A stretch of 64,000 nt of DNA from Tillus elongatus (GCA_964006375.1 OZ023267.1:30033869-30097868), one strand, 5' to 3'. Positions 10,850 to 24,393 are shown, numbered from the stretch's first letter. The notes: a model not told the origin generated them from the letters alone. Program-made: numbers and translations.

Positions 10850-11960
10850 TATTTCAACAGCACACCACAAGGGCTCACAGCCTAAATACTATCGTACCGT
10901 GGGTGTCGACAAGGAGGAAAGAGGCAACTTGTTTATTCTGGACTTGAAGGTTCGGAGGAGAAGGAAAAACATGTGCCGGGAAGGAGTTCCACAACTTGGA
11001 AGTCCTCGGGACAAAAGAGCGGGCATAACAAGATGTTCTATGTCTGGTGACCTGGACAGTAAAATGGTGCATTGGCTCTGTTCCCCTGGTAGATCTGTTG
11101 GGGGCAGCAGGTGGAGGAACTATGGAAGAAAGCTCCTCTGAGCAGTGCCCGTGCAGATATCTATAAAAGAGAGAGGTCACCAACGGCACGTCGATGGGCA
11201 AGGGATGGCAGCCTTTGGGTGAGGGTATGGTCACCGATGAGACATATAGCTCTCTTCTGAATTGAGTCCAGGATAGTGAGTGTAGAAGCGGCAGCCGCAC
11301 CTCAGATGTAAGAGCAGTATTCGAGGTTTGGCCTTATTTGTGAAGTATATAAGGTATAGAGATTAGCTGGTAAAAAGTATTTGCGAGCCCGGAAGAGGTA
11401 ACCTAATTTCTTAGCAGCCACTTCTGCAATTGATGTGACATGTTGGTGCCAATTGAGATTTCGATCCACAGAAATGCCAACAAGTGAAAAGGAGTGATTA
11501 CTTTAAATAACTTGGTTGTTCATTGTGGTGGGTCTAGGGCTGGTGTATCTCTTATGAGATAGAAAGCAAGACTGAGATTTGGTAGAGTTGAATTGTACAA
11601 GATTTCTACTTCCCCAGTCTAATATTTTTTGGAGATCCACAGAGACAGAACCCTCCATGAGTCTGCGATCCGCATCTAATTGGGCTAAACAGACAGGCTT
11701 AGAATATTGTATATTTGAGTGGAGGGTGCTGTCATCCGCGTAACTGTACTGGGTTGGATGTGCTAGAGAGGAGGTCATTGATGTGGAGAAGAAACAAAGT
11801 AGGGGCTAAAGCTGAACCTTGAGGGATTCCTGCATTAATTGGATACAGTTTAGAGGAATGGCCATCCACGACAACAGAAATGCTTCGGTTGGAGAGGAAA
11901 TTTGCTGTCCACGTACAGAGTTTTGGTGCTAGGCCATAGGCCGGAAGTTTATTAAGCAGT
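10850..11960 (-). pseudogene. LINE-A copy 3, inverted
   Basis: Same family as 8642-9888 but on the minus strand. Reading from 11960 it gives NKLPAYGLAPKLCTWTANFL, AGIPQGSALAPTLFLLHIND, a Tyr-Ala-Asp-Asp box near 11740, and the thumb (IQYSKPVCLAQLDADRRLM, DWGSRNLVQFNSTKSQSCF). It ends in SSIVPPPAAPNRSTRG and the 3' tail at 10850-10870. Several frameshifts, no intact ORF. Together with copy 2 it forms a >1 kb inverted pair around an ABCB10 exon. Confidence 0.9.
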
Positions 11961-12365
11961 TTAATAACATTATGTATTTGTATACATATTGTTATAACTT
12001 CCAAAAGACTAGGGAACAAAGCAATGTGGAAACATGGAACCTGACTAAGCAAGACATGGAGATAAACTTTTTGAATCTGAACCTGAAAAAAAAATGGCAA
12101 GGACACGTTACACCAAAAGAAAGACGAATAAAAGTATGCTAGAATAACATGAGAGAAGAATGATGTTTGCTGAAAGAATTTGAGAGGAGGAAGGCAACAA
12201 TTAGATATATACTGATACATAATAACTTTCTGACAACATATTTGAAGGACACATACTTTGAAAAAAAAAGGGAAGAGTTAGACCAAGGTGAAAACTTCTG
12301 GAAAACCTGGCACCACTGATAAAGTGTGGAAGTTACAATTAAATGAAAAGACCTGTTGGTGACAG
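11961..12365. other. intronic sequence, not recognised
   Basis: No supported gene or known repeat. Unique-looking AT-rich intron. Confidence 0.4.
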
Positions 12366-12792
12366 AGCATGGTGGCCACTCATCTGGAAAACAGGGAAAA
12401 CCGGGAAAAGTCAGGGAATTTGTAGAAGGAAAAATTTTGTTAGTGAAAAATTGTGAGCATTGACTAAAAGTCGGGAAATTTTTGTATGTGTCAGGGAAAA
12501 ATTATTTTTTTCCATTTTATGATAAATAATTAGAACACAATGATAGGTGCATATTTGTATAAAGTAGCGTTTTCGTTTATTTGTAAGGAAAATTATGTAT
12601 ATTTTATAAATATTATTTTGGGGAAGTGTGTTTTCCCCCATGAGCCGAAGAGCTACTGTATTAAGTAGTAGTGCGTTACACATTTTTGGGGTAGATTGTG
12701 AATAGCAACGTCAGGGAAATAGGTTTTGGCATACTGGGGAAATCAGGGAAAAGTCAGTTAAATTGATATGCAGTTTTTAGTGGGAACCCTGC
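12366..12792. repeat. dispersed GTCAGGGAAA-type repeat
   Basis: Segment opening with GGTGGCCACTCATCTGGAAA, carrying several GGGAAA and GTCAGGGAA blocks, and ending AGTGGGAACCCTG. This composition matches a short non-coding repeat that I recognise from many animal genomes; the class is not certain. It has no ORF of note. Confidence 0.5.
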
Positions 12793-12976
12793 AGAGAATC
12801 ATGGTTGCAGCGACAGGACGACATTGCCTTTAGATTGCGATGACATTGTATTTGAACCAGCAGAACCTCTATGTCTAAATTTGTAAGGTTAACATTCTTA
12901 AAAAGTAAGCCACAGCTTATGTAGTGTTATATGTTTTTTTAACATCTATGCAATATTCTCTAAACTATTCTTCCAG

Positions 12977-13208
12977 GCAGGCCTCAGTGGCAACTTGGTG
13001 ATCATATCAGTTCTTTATTATGGTGGAGTCCTTGTTTCATCTCAGACAATCAGTGTTGGTAACTTAACCTCATTCTTGTTGTATGCTGCTTACATTGGTG
13101 TATCTGTAAATGGTCTATCCAGTTTCTACACTGAACTCAATAGATCACTAGGAGCTGCAAAGAAGATATGGGAAATCATAGACAGGGATCCTACTATACC
13201 AGTAAAGG
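12977..13208 (+). CDS. ABCB10: ABCB10 exon: last transmembrane helices and linker
   Basis: The acceptor is TTCCAG ending at 12976, giving AGLSGNLVIISVLYYGG in phase with the previous exon's FYGM. The donor GTATGT is at 13209 and the exon leaves in phase 1. It encodes the fifth and sixth helices (SVGNLTSFLLYAAYIGVS, GLSSFYTELNRSLGA) and the linker to the nucleotide-binding domain (DRDPTIPVK). An alternative AG at 12979-12980 would break the frame. Confidence 0.93.
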
Positions 13209-13440
13209 GTATGTGATTCACAATTAGTATAGTCTATAGTATAGTATATCTAATAATAATTAAAGAGGTCACTGGAAGAAGTGGTCATCTCCATTTCTTT
13301 ACCCAAATTTAATTTCTAAACCATTCATCCCTGATCTTTTAAGTGAATTTTCATTAAGAAAATTCACTAATAGAGAGGTATCGATGGTGAGACTTTCGGA
13401 ACATTTCTTCAAATGAGTCTTGTATTGTATGTATCGTTTC
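13209..13440. other. intron with repeat-terminus palindrome
   Basis: Contains AAGTGAATTTTCATTAAGAA and its inverted partner (13340-13376), followed by AGAGAGGTATCGATGGTGAG. This junction also occurs at 46650-46705 and marks a copy end of the (TA)n-core repeat family. Confidence 0.5.
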
Positions 13441-14762
13441 GTCTACCTGCTTTTTTTCCCCTTAGGGCTCGTCCACGTCTTTGCCGCCCCGATAGCACCG
13501 CAGCCTTTGTCTTATTGTGCATGCCCTTTGTCTTTTCTACCCACCCATTCCAAAATCACTGTGCCTTGAACTAGTCTGCACAGCAATTGGTAGGGTGAAG
13601 TTTTATATTGCTCTGTCTCCGGTCTAGGCTGTCCATAGATCAGTTGTCTTTTGCGGTCTAAAGCTTTACACTCGCACAAGATGTGCTGGGCTGATTCCTC
13701 CCCCTCGCCACAGAGTCTGCATGTCAGGTCCCTCTCGCACTGCCCCATTTTATGCAGGTGTTTCTTGACAGCTATGTGTCCTGTCAAGAGTCCTGTTATG
13801 TTCCTGAGCTATCCCCTGCTAAGACTTAGCAGCTCCACAACCCTCTTTGAACTGGGATCCCCAATTAGTGTCTTCCCATGTCCGAGCTCTGGACAATCTG
13901 GCCAGTATGCCTTATGCTGGTCTTTGACCCAGGACTTGTGGTTCCCCTGGCCGTGTCTTTCGATACGCCTAGGACCGGTTCTGGCCCCATAAATGGTTCT
14001 GCTGATCCTCTCTTCGCGAGACTGTCAGCTTCTTCATTGACTTTGACCCCCCGAGTGACCCGGCACCCAGATGAGGGTGACCTCATTCTGCCCAGCCCAG
14101 TAGCTCGTATGGCCTCGGTATTCACTAACCAGCCTGGAATTTACCTGTGGGCTACTTAACGCCTTAAGCGCTGCTTGGCTGTCTGTGGCCATGATGATCC
14201 GCATGTTTGTGTAGCCCCTCCTCTTGTTCTCACGCACACAGTGCAAGATTACGTACATTTAGGCATGAAAGACCGTTGCATGAGCCCTGAGGGAAATACT
14301 GTGACTTACCCTCGGTCTTCCGAATAAACGCCTGCCCCTGTCCCACGTTACCCGCCGGATACGTCCGTGAACCAGACGAGCGCGTTCCGTGGTACCCCGG
14401 CGTCTCCCCGCCATGTCTCGCGGTCGGGAATTACCACTGCAAACTTATTTTCCCCTACAGATTCGCGGGCTCGCAAAGTCTGACCTCATTTCAAGCATGG
14501 GCTCCTTCACGATCTCCTGAATCTTGCAGTGGCCTCTGCAGCCTGGGGTGGCCTTCAGTCTATCATTGCAGCCTAGTCTGTATAGTCCTATCCTAGCCTT
14601 CCCCGTTATAACTAAGTGTAGCATCACCTCCATGGCGGCTGTTGGGGTTGAGGGGATGGCCACTGTGATGCCGAGGCAAGCCATCCTTTGGATCTTGCCT
14701 AGTTTTTGTTTGGCACTGGATTGTGTCACCTTAGGCCACAATGCTGTATGAATATGATGCAT
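13440..14762 (-). pseudogene. LINE-C: RT C-terminus, RNase H and zinc-knuckle fossil
   Basis: Read from 14762 downward. A thumb-like region (KIQRMACLGITVAIPSTPTA) comes first. An RNase H domain follows, split over frames: MATDSQAALKALSS (catalytic Asp) and LIWVPGHSG, then EEADSLAKRGSAEPFMGPEP (last Asp). A C-terminal CRLCGEGEESAQHILCEC knuckle ends the ORF near 13512. RNase-H-bearing LINEs of the I/R1-like type carry this order. Multiple frameshifts; inactive. A related copy lies at 37030-38475. Confidence 0.88.
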
Positions 14763-14792
14763 GGCCAGTGCCGATGCATCATATTCATACAG
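14744..14792. repeat. perfect 19-bp inverted repeat (hairpin)
   Basis: CTGTATGAATATGATGCAT (14744-14762) is the exact reverse complement of 14774-14792, with an 11-base spacer. It sits precisely between LINE-C (minus) and a Penelope fragment (plus). Confidence 0.95.
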
Positions 14793-15010
14793 GACACAAA
14801 ATAGATTTCGACAATGCCAAAAAAATAGCCCCGGTTCACAACTTCAAAACCAGAATTATCCCCGAAGCAATCGAGATCAAAAAACGTCCCGATTGTTACA
14901 ATAAGAGAGATGATGGTCTTCGTCTTCCGATTACTTGGAAACCTATTATATCTTCATTCCAAACACAAAAAGACAATAAATTCAATAGACAATTTTATTT
15001 CCTCATTACA
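14774..15010 (+). pseudogene. Penelope-like element C-terminal fragment (family 2)
   Basis: The frame 14741-15013 includes HTGHKIDFDNAKKIAPVHNF, TRIIPEAIEIKKRP, and GLRLPITWKPII. This pattern resembles the segment after the GIY-YIG endonuclease in Penelope-like retroelements, where a conserved His-plus-Glu region and a final (L/F)P-W-P motif occur. No RT or GIY-YIG core is present. It is distinct in sequence from the Penelope copy near 58 kb. Confidence 0.6.
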
Positions 15011-15013
15011 TAA

Positions 15014-15131
15014 CTCAACAAATACCTGCAATCCTCTTCATCCTTTAAGTACCGTGATGAAAGCTCCTGACTCAAGAAATACCTGCACCCCTCTTAATCT
15101 TTTAAGTACCATGATGAAAGCCCCTGACTTA
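15014..15131. repeat. tandem duplication of a ~57-bp unit
   Basis: AAATACCTGCAATCCTCTTC...TTTAAGTACCGTGATGAAAG occurs twice in a row (starts near 15020 and 15078) with a few changes. It probably belongs to the untranslated tail of the Penelope fragment. Confidence 0.8.
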
Positions 15132-15469
15132 ATTGACTGTGACCCGACTCAATACACTGATAACGAAGCAGGTAGACGAAACGATACATACAATACAAGA
15201 CTTACGACGAACTGCCAGATCTCTCTTAGGCCTAGGGTTGAACACACTGAGACCTTAGAGACGATCTCCGGCGAGATTTGTGTGTAGGCAGATTGAGGCC
15301 CGTAATCGAGCTACAACAACCCAACTAACCTTTGTCCACTGCTCTAAGGAGTAGGCAGAATTTTCGTCAAATGGGAATTTTCTCATCTCTACAAAAAAGT
15401 ACATTTCTATGCCATACTTTTTGAAGGACGTAAATAAATTATGACAATTCCGCCAGGATTCATTTAATT
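15132..15469. other. possible Penelope 3' tail and intron
   Basis: Follows the tandem repeat without coding signal; it may be more of the same element's untranslated end. Confidence 0.35.
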
Positions 15470-16320
15470 AGATGACGATCGCAGACTCATGGAGGGTTTT
15501 GACTCTGTGGATCTCCAAAAAATATTATACTGGGGAAGTAGAAATCTTGTACAATTCAACTTCACCAAATCTCAGTCTTACTTTCTATCTCATAAGAGAT
15601 ACACCAGCCCTGGACCCATCACAATGAATAACCAAGTTATTCAAAGTAATTAGTCCTTTTCACTTGTTGGCATTTCTGTGGATCGAAATCTCAATTGGCA
15701 TCAACATGTCACATCAATTGCAGAAACGTCTGCTAAGAAATTAGGTTTCCTCTTCCAGGCTCGTAAATACTTTTCACCAGCTAATCTCTATACCTTATAT
15801 ACTTCACAAATAAGGCCAAACCTCGAATACTGCTCCCACATCTGGGGTGCCGCTGCCGCTTCTACACTCGCTATCCTGGACTCCATTCAGAAGAGAGCTA
15901 TATGTCTCATCGCTGACCCTACCGTCACCCAAAGGCTGCCATCCCTTGCCCACCGACGTGCGGTTGATGACCTCTCTCTCCTTTATAGATATCTGCACGA
16001 GCACCGCTCAGAGGAGCCTTCTTCCATAGTTCCTCCACCTACTGCCCCCAACAGATCTACCAGGGGAACAGAGCGAATGCACCCTTTTCCTGTCCAGGTC
16101 ACCAGGCATAGAATCTTGTTATCTTGTTATGCCCGCTCTTTTGTCCCGAGGACTTCCAAGTTGTGGAATTCCTTGCCGGCACATGTTTCTCCTTCTCCAC
16201 CGAACCTCCAAACCTTCAAGTCCAGAATTCACAAGTTGCCTCTTTCCTCCTTGTCGACACCCACGATACGATCGTATTTAGGCTGTGAGCTGCTGTGGTG
16301 TGTTGTTGAAATAAAAATTA
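15470..16320 (+). pseudogene. LINE-A copy 4: RT thumb and 3' end
   Basis: Begins in the middle of the RT (DDRRLMEGFDSVDLQKI) and runs in one open frame from 15678: NLNWHQHVTSIAETSAKKLG, IRPNLEYCSHIWGAAAAS, RAICLIADPTVTQRLPS, SSIVPPPTAPNRSTRG. It ends in the AATAAAAATTAAAAAAAA tail. 5' truncated as is usual for LINEs. Same orientation as the host gene, 130 bp before the next exon. Confidence 0.9.
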
Positions 16321-16446
16321 AAAAAAAACAATATAAAAGACAATATTTTAAAACAATTTTTTTTATTTATCCAACATAATAGTTTTCAGCATGTCAGTTT
16401 TTGCATCTGCAGAAATTACATCAATATATTTTGATTTTTGTTTCAG

Positions 16447-16733
16447 GTGGTTTAGTACCTGTCGCAGCTCCGAATGGCCACATTCAGTTTAAAAACATTG
16501 CCTTTGCCTATCCTTCTCGAGAAGACTGCGCCATATTTGAGGACCTTAGCCTAGAGATTAATCCTGGGTGTATGGTAGCTGTGGTGGGGCCTAGCGGATC
16601 AGGAAAATCCACTCTAGCTGCCTTGCTTTTGAGACTGTATGATCCTAGAGGAGGAGAAATACTTCTAGATGGAATGAACATCAGAGAACTTGATCCTTGT
16701 TGGTTGAGAAGGCATATTGGTACTGTAAGTCAG
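16447..16733 (+). CDS. ABCB10: ABCB10 exon: Walker A and start of nucleotide-binding domain
   Basis: The acceptor is TTTCAG at 16441-16446; the donor GTTAGT is at 16734. Starts by completing a glycine codon (GGLVPVAAPNGHIQFKN) and ends in phase 0 after GTVSQ, just inside the Q-loop. The A-loop aromatic is in FAYPSRE. The Walker A motif GPSGSGKST is encoded at 16587-16613 and binds the ATP phosphates. Confidence 0.95.
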
Positions 16734-16865
16734 GTTAGTGAAAATGACAAACTGTTTGTATTGTGTTTTGTTACCTATCTATTTCCGCGACCATGGTCAA
16801 TCACCGACGGCAGGGATGATTTTTTTAAATTAATAGTGATAGTTCAAATTGAATAATACACTGCG

Positions 16866-19077
16866 CAGGCCGGCCCACCACATACGCCACGGGCTCTCAT
16901 GTCTATATTTTTCGTTATTTCGACCTTTATTTCAAACGGAGATTGTGTAGGTTGAAAATGACTACAACCTAAAATTATTTTCAAATATACAGGTGATCCA
17001 AAAAAATGTGACACCTCAAAGTTATGTTTTTCTTATGGAACACCCAGTATTTGACAACGTTTTTGAATTCTATGGGAAAAATAAGGTTCACTTACTCCAA
17101 GGATCACTATATGTAGCTATTACGGTTTCCCAGACATCTTGATTATTCGACAAATGTGAGGTTTTCAAAACAAAAAAAATTATCTCCATTGTTAGATGAT
17201 CTCGTAAAAAAAAACTCACTAGCTTTTGATGGTGGATTTGGTACTTCATCAACTACTGTAGTCAATATTTTGCAATACTCTACAGGGCGTTAAAAATTCA
17301 AGTTTTATTATCGGCACATTCAAAGCCCATTACTTCATTAATTTCAAATGGAACAGCCTATATGTTTTTGCTGCATTTCACAGAGAAAATCATTCCTTTC
17401 ATATGATACTAGGGTTCTCTATACCCAAGTGCAGTGGTTCTGGCGCTATTGATACTTTTATTATTGTTTTTGCATAAATAAGAATTTTTCATTTTTAACA
17501 ACAAATTTAACCGGCTTTGCTTGAAATTCAGTCTGGAAACTAATCCAAGGTAAACAAATGATAAGAATAAGAACAGAAAAACCAAGAGTCATTATAATAA
17601 ACATAGTTCTACAAATGTTCAAACTGGCATTCATCCTGTTCAATGCATAATTCTATCCTTTGTTCAAAGGACCGCTTGACATTGAGCAACATTTGTGGCG
17701 ATATTGTATTGAAAGCATGCTGTATGCGTTGTTTCATCTCATCTTGTGCAGTCGGAGGCATTTAATCTACGATATTCTTAACATGTCCCCACAAGAAAAA
17801 GTCAAGACATGTTAGGTCTGGCGATCTGGCTGGCCAGTTTTGTGGAGCTCCTTGTCCTATAACCATTTATTGCTACTATGCTCTTGTCGCATTCTGATTT
17901 CCACCCCACATATTAATAGACCAACGATTCTAACGATTAATACTGTGGCAAAATGTGAATTTTCATCAGCGTAGTAATGAAAATTATGTCTATTTACCAA
18001 GCCGTTACTATGAAAAAGTGTTCATCCTTACCTAACATCTCCAATGCTCACATACAGAAATCAAATCATTGTGCCAATGTTCTGCCTGCTCAACACTGTT
18101 TCCTGACTGACTGTGCTGGCTTATGTGGGGATTTTCTGTAAGGGATCCAATGAGCGTAAACACATTTTCTTCATTTCCGGTAATTGAACTCTGCTTATTG
18201 TTCTTCTCATTTGCTACGCTTCCAGTTCTTCGAAAAACTCCTAACAATCTTTCAAAACTTCTTCTGGGTTTATGATTTCATGCTGGATATTTTTGTGCGT
18301 AAACTTCTGACACCAGTAAACAATTTTCATGACATTCACCAATAGTTAGAATCATAGTGATTAATTCCTGTTAGGCTACATTTTCATTTCAAATACAATA
18401 ATTTTAGAACTGATAAAATTACAAAAGGGAGTAGCGTTATAATTGAAGAATTAGAAGTTGTGCAGTAGGTACTCACAAACAAGAATTGACACGCATTGGC
18501 AAATGTCACAGGCATATGTACAATCAGGTAACCTTGTATGTTTCCTTCATTTCAATATCCGATGCAGAGAATTTGGTATCAAGAGAAAAGTCTTATCTAT
18601 ACAAAAACGGTTACAGTAAGCCATAAGAAAGCCTCATGTAGTTTTTAAGGCAATTGAATATCGCTTTAGATTAACCTATAAAATTTGTTCTGTATATATA
18701 AAAGCTGTTTCATTTGAAATGAACACAATAATCAACTTGGCATGTGTAAACAATAATAAAAGTATGAATAGCGCCAGAACCGCTGCACTTGGGTATAGGG
18801 AACCCTAGTATCACATGAAAGGGAATTATTTGTCTATGAAATGCAGCAAAAAAATATAGGGTGTTCCATTTGAAATAAATGAAATAATCTGCTTTGAATG
18901 TGCCGATAATAAAACTGGAATTTTGGAATGTCCTGTAGAGTATTGCGAAATATTGACTACACTAGTTGATGAAGAACCAAATCCACCACAAAAAGCTAAT
19001 AAAATAAAATAAATTCGAAATAACGAAAATATAGACTTGAGAGCCCATGGCGTATGTGGTGGGCCACCTGTATATAC
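16866..19077 (-). mobile_element. DNA transposon with long inverted ends and decayed transposase
   Basis: GGCCCACCACATACGCCA...GGGCTCTCA near 16870-16905 is repeated inverted at 19040-19077. The match resumes at 17225-17475 versus 18748-18985 (TCAACTACTGTAGTCAATAT, GTGCCGATAATAAAACT and neighbours). Arms are about 300 bp; the left one carries an extra ~270 bp. Between them, on the minus strand, are N-terminal helix-turn-helix-like text (VFRRTGSVANEKNNK, 18247 down) and a C-terminal DDE part near 17900-17630 (NWPARSPDLTCLDFFLWGHV; catalytic Asp and FFLWG box). This is the DUF4817-type insect transposase of the IS630/Tc1/mariner group. Several stops make it defective. Confidence 0.82.
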
Positions 19078-19790
19078 AGGTTTTGAACAGGCTTCTTTAA
19101 CATAGGGCTATTGGTTTGGTGACAACTGAGAATGCTGATGGATCGATAGCCATAGACATCTTCCATTCTCTATGACCAGCCCTGATTCTTGATACTCAGT
19201 GACCTTAGATATGATGCCGTCATGCTCGACTAATCCACTAGTAAACTATTATGGCTATGTGTATGATGCTGGGACCTTCAAACTATTCCATTCATGCAAC
19301 TTCACAGTAGGAGTCAATGGTGTGCTAGTGATATAGCAGTCACAATATGATGGTACTGCTTGCCTTGCTTCTTGAATTCCCAAGCTTCCCTTGAAGCACA
19401 CGAATGCTTCATCATACCAAGGGGACCCTAAGATGGAGATGCGACCTGGTCCACTGAAGTTATCTGATACCGACGTTAATGCCGAGGGAAGCGCAGGAAC
19501 ACTGCTGCCCCTGGGAACCTTGTTGTGAATGCAACCAAGGGTGTTGTTGGACTCCTGATGTAGATCTCAACAAGAGTCTGATTTCCCTTAATCATGTTTG
19601 TTCTTTTATATGATTTCAGGTGCTGTGGAAGGTGTTTTTCCTGCAGGAGTAGGCTTTATCGCTGCGCCGAGAATCGACTCATTCTTTTTAACTGGACGGT
19701 GACTGAACCACTGGTAGTCTCACATATTTTTTGCTAACAGTGAAACAAAGAAATGGCATTACTATGTTATTCTTAAAACACTTAGGGATA
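19078..19790. other. intronic sequence, not recognised
   Basis: Slightly higher GC than its surroundings. No frame with family resemblance was found on either strand; possibly an old element. Confidence 0.35.
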
Positions 19791-20110
19791 CAATGCTCAT
19801 TTTGGTTTTTGGGTAGAACATAAGATCAAATTTTTAGGTGTACATCTTGATGAACGACTGGACTGGAAAAGTCATGTAAACAGTCATGCTGCAGGTCTCA
19901 ATTCTTTTTTGTATGCTATGAGAATGATCAATCAAAATATTGGCATACAAGGTGCTATAACAGCGTACCATGCATACGTATCCTCTAAACTGAGATATGG
20001 GATAATTTTTTGGGGCAAGTCTGTGGAATCTGACAGGGTGTTTTTGGTTCAGAAACGTATTGTAAGACTGATATTTCACCTGACCTGACCAGGTTTTTTA
20101 CAGAGTGGAA
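19790..20110 (+). pseudogene. LINE-D fragment: RT thumb region
   Basis: Translation gives EHKIKFLGVHLDERLDWKSH, then YHAYVSSKLRYGIIFWGKS and VFLVQKRIVRLIF, the standard text after the RT palm in Jockey-like LINEs. No start or end is preserved. AT/TTTTA-rich DNA to about 20440 may be its 3' tail. Confidence 0.8.
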
Positions 20111-20598
20111 GACTTTTATAGTATCAATTTTATTTTTATAGTAACACATTTTAATTGTACATATTTATACACCTTTTATGCCAGTGTTTGTGTTTTGTTT
20201 GCGTGGGTTTACTGTTCGGGTTGTGTTTTGTTTAGTTTTCTGACATGTGTGATTATGTGTATCATAGTATAAGTATTTATAGTTTATACTTTATATTTTA
20301 TAGAGTATTCTGTTGCTGCTGCATTTCAATTTTATTGTGTTATTATTATTTTATGTTGTCTGAAAAAATACTATACCGAGATATGTGTTTGTGTTATGAT
20401 AGGCTTTAAAACTTTGTGGTTTTTTATTCTCTTGACGTAACTTATCCTCTAGGTTGAGCAGCGGGATTACTAGAAAGACAATTTTTGTGTTATTAACGAT
20501 GATTAAATTAAGCATTCAGGGTAGAGCTTTAATTGAAATAGTTGTGGAGAGATTCGTACATTGTATTTACTATAATCGGGACTTGGTTATTTTTACAG

Positions 20599-20858
20599 GA
20601 ACCAGTACTGTTCTCTTGTTCTATAAGAGAGAACATCTTATATGGAGCTGATGATCCAGAGAAAGTGTCAGAGCAAGACTTGATAAATGTATCAAAAGAG
20701 GCGAATGTGTATGAGTTTGTACAACAGTTACCAGAAGGTTTTGAAACACTTGTTGGGGAACGTGGTATTATGTTGAGTGGTGGACAGAAGCAGAGGGTGG
20801 CTATTGCCAGGGCGCTAATTAAAGATCCAAGGATACTATTGTTGGATGAGGCTACTAG
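20599..20858 (+). CDS. ABCB10: ABCB10 exon: signature and Walker B
   Basis: The acceptor is TTTTTACAG ending at 20598; the donor GTGAGT is at 20859. Phase 0 in, phase 2 out. It opens [20 protein letters not shown] (Q-loop and helical domain). It carries the ABC signature LSGGQKQ at 20773-20793 and Walker B ILLLDEAT starting at 20833, with the catalytic Glu codon at 20848-20850. Confidence 0.96.
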
Positions 20859-21109
20859 GTGAGTATGTTAAAATAAAGTTTTTCCTTATCATTGCTGCAC
20901 ATATGAAAAATGCAAAAATCTACAGTAAGTGTACAATTATGTTGATAGAAGCTCATTGTGTTTTTGTTTTTTAATGGCCTGGGAAACATACATTTTGGTA
21001 GGGAGTTGTTTTTATATAAGTGGCAGGCTCGATAGTTCGTCACTTTTGGGACCAGCAAAGCGATGAACTACAGAAAACGATGTAGTACTGGATATATTTT
21101 TCTATAAAA

Positions 21110-22560
21110 AATTAAAAGAGCAAGGAATAAACACAATAACAAATCAAACAAAATCATCATCAATATAACAATACATAAAAGATAGAGTACCATCAAAAAC
21201 AATTCCAAGGTCCCTAACTGTCCCGGGGTGATCAAGTGGAAGCCCTCTTATATTGTCCCCGAAAGTAATTGCATGCTTATTTCGAGTAAAGGACATCACA
21301 TAACACTTGGAAACATTCATAGAAAGACCACTCCGGCATCAACATTCATCAAGGATCTGAAGACTGTTCTGGGGCTGCAAACAGTCATCAACACTTGAAA
21401 TATTTGCGAAAATCTTAATATCATCTATATACATTAAAAAAGGAACATGCAAAACATGTTTAACTGGGTCAATAAATATATTAAACAGTAATGGACCCAG
21501 TATGGAACCCTGCGGCACTACCGAAGCTATGTGATAGGTGTCAGACTTGAAGCCCCCAACCTCAACAAATTGCCTCCTTCCATCCAGGTAAGATCTGAAT
21601 AAGCCAAGCAAGCCCTCGGAGAATCCGATAGCCCTCATCCTGTCAATTAGAACAGAATGATTTAGACAATCGAAGGCCTTAGATAGATCAGTATACACAA
21701 CATCAACCTGTGAAGAGCGGTCGAGAGCGGACACAATGAACTGTGTAACATCAACTAAATTCGTTACAGTCGATCTCCCTGGAAAGAAACCATGCTGAGA
21801 AATAGAGAGTCTGTTTTTGATGTGAAACAGTATTCGCCGAAAAAGGCAGGCCTCGAAAATCTTACAGAAGACACATAGTATGGCTATTGGTCGATAGTTT
21901 GATGGATCACCACTATCTTCCGCCTTGAAGACAGGGAAAACCCGTGAAAGCCCTCAAATCGCGGGGAATGTTCCAGATCTAAGAATCAATTTAAAAATTT
22001 TCTTAAGTGGAGTCAAAAAAGCATATAAGCAGTCGCGCACCAAGAAGACAAGAACTAGATCAGGTCCACAGGACATGTTAGCCTTAATTCTCTTAGCAGC
22101 TGTAATAATTTCATCATCTGTAAAGTCATCAACAAAAAACACTGTGATGTCACCCGAAGCCAGGCTGGCGGCTGTATCTGATAAGGTGGAGGTGGAACCA
22201 GAACATCCTGCAAAATAAAAAGCAAAACTGTCAACTGCCTGTTGCTGGTTAGATGAATTCCCAATAGAAAAGTTTTGACGGCGCCGAGAAATTGCAATTT
22301 GTGTGTTCTCGTGGCGTTTTCGCATTGTATAATCGTTATGCGGTCCTTCGGTGCCTTTCGGTGAGACCAATACATTTTTGCAATTTTCTACGAACAGTTT
22401 CACAGCAGGGGTTTGTTTTGATCTAGATGGCAGCGGTGAGCCTGTCTACCGACGAACTGCTGGACAGACGACCTCGAAACCGAGGAACTACAGAGCGATC
22501 CGTCCGATTTCGGAAAAAAGGCCAAAATGACCATCTACTTGATTTGAACTAATGAACGAC
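21110..22560 (-). pseudogene. LINE-E: RT fossil, antisense in intron
   Basis: Read from 22403 downward: a pre-RT segment with KRIKANMSCGPDLVLVFLVR (GPD motif), a frameshift, then LSKAFDCLNHSVLIDRM (catalytic Asp), VPQGSILGPLLFNIFID and the YIDD box. The palm ends near 21339 in a stop. NVSKCYVMSFTRNK and LDHPGTVRDLGIVFD continue to about 21190. No endonuclease is seen. Defective by frameshifts and stops. Confidence 0.88.
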
Positions 22561-24215
<1,655 letters not shown>

Positions 24216-24393
24216 AACCTAAGTGATAATAATTACTTGTCACGAACGACGTGGCAGTTTATATGAACTTTTTTTCTTAAAATGATGCCCATATTACCTC
24301 CCTTCATTATTGGCATTTATGTAACATCGTGTACATTTCTCGATATTTTTTTGAAAATCACATTTAAATTTAATAAGCATATTTTTTCTACAG

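Noticed and set aside
20640..20680. CTGATGA with a nearby GAAA in ABCB10 exon sequence, hammerhead-like at first sight
   Set aside because: It is coding sequence (GADDPEK) with no stem I, stem II or cleavage triplet.
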